This document shows positions 33,541 to 33,601 of a stretch of DNA of 33,601 nt, one piece after another (positions within the stretch are counted from its first letter, which is position 1; each line of letters begins with the position of its first letter). Origin of the DNA: Tissierellaceae bacterium (GTDB lineage Bacteria; Bacillota; Clostridia; Tissierellales; Tissierellaceae); contig JARIDA010000020.1 in the NCBI GenBank assembly GCA_029257065.1, positions 1-33,601 on the forward strand. The letters run 5' to 3'. The notes below the pieces were generated by a model. The model was not told where the DNA came from. It saw only the letters and a list, made by a program, of their open reading frames with translations, and did not search any database. The position numbers were made by a program, and so were the translations under genes.

Positions 33541-33601
33541 AATCAATGTCGCTCAAAACGACAGCAAATTTAAAACTGAAGCAACAAAAAAGAACTGAAA
33601 A

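Larger units (their letters stand above)
33371..33601 (+). repeat. degenerate leader repeat, three copies, alternating with promoters
   Basis: A motif of the form GCARCAAAAAAGAAYT with an A-rich end begins at 33371 (GCAGCAAAAAAGAATT), 33485 (GAGTCAAAAAGAATT) and 33581 (GCAACAAAAAAGAACT). The first two copies are followed after 38 and 27 bases by TTGACA promoters, so the unit looks like a duplicated promoter cassette. The third copy runs off the window edge. Confidence 0.65.

Noticed and set aside
33541-33601. Start of a 16S rRNA gene inside the window
   Set aside because: No 16S 5' sequence is present up to the last base; only promoter/leader sequence is visible, so the rRNA identity stays an inference.
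1-33601. Mobile elements, CRISPR arrays, defence islands, frameshifted genes
   Set aside because: No transposase, integrase, spaced repeat array or restriction/abortive-infection motifs were found. Genes are intact apart from the edge-cut first one, with uniform AT-rich codon use.

Overview
The window is a continuous stretch of chromosome from an AT-rich, Gram-positive anaerobe, most likely a Clostridia/Tissierellia-type Firmicute. This rests on the very low GC content, strong Shine-Dalgarno (SD) sites of the AGGAGG/AGGTGA type, frequent TTG and GTG starts, consensus sigma-A promoters, and the gene set: AddAB, RecX, YtxH/YtxG-like proteins, a ThrRS-like nucleoside kinase and a 6S RNA of clostridial type. 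Species assignment is inference. I see no transposase, integrase, phage gene, CRISPR array, tRNA or complete rRNA in the window.

Layout. 1-1250: the 3' part of an RsuA-type 16S pseudouridine synthase and an unknown 184-residue protein, ending at a bidirectional terminator. 1265-1720 (-): a short membrane-anchored MltG-like protein. 1810-16807 (+): a long co-directional run of RluA-type pseudouridine synthase, ThrRS-like nucleoside kinase and glutaminase (then a hairpin terminator), followed by lipoprotein NagZ, AddB, AddA, a 67-residue membrane protein, a polytopic protein with a probable phosphatase-like ectodomain, and an ABC exporter, closed by a terminator. 16864-21318 (+): a four-gene unit of polysaccharide deacetylase, OmpR-type regulator, sensor kinase and lipoprotein, preceded by a WalR/PhoB-like direct repeat placed correctly for class II activation. 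21397-21972 (+): a ClpP paralogue with Asn at the catalytic Asp position.

21983-24892 (-): an operon of two alpha/beta hydrolases, RecX and a GIY-YIG protein, with its own promoter and a terminator shared with the ClpP gene. 25080-28151 (+): FHA protein, RodA/FtsW polymerase and class B PBP, a compact cell-wall cluster, followed by oligoendopeptidase F. 29999-30817 (-): NAD kinase. 30909-31177 (+): a gene-free interval holding a 6S RNA with promoter and terminator. 31292-32199 (+): YtxH-like and YtxG/DUF948-like proteins. 32288-33178 (+): a lipid kinase. 33179-33601: no gene, but three consensus promoters and a repeated leader motif, which looks like the promoter region of an rRNA (or other stable RNA) operon starting beyond the window.

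The main themes are cell-wall synthesis and turnover (RodA/PBP/FHA, deacetylase, NagZ, MltG-like), recombinational repair (AddAB, RecX), RNA modification and global regulation (6S RNA, two-component system, ClpP-like). No wholly new system is evident. The most notable points are the Ser-His-Asn ClpP, Fe-S-type cysteine motifs in both AddA and AddB, the WalR-like box, possible ATT starts for recX and nadK, and the repeat-built stable-RNA promoter array.
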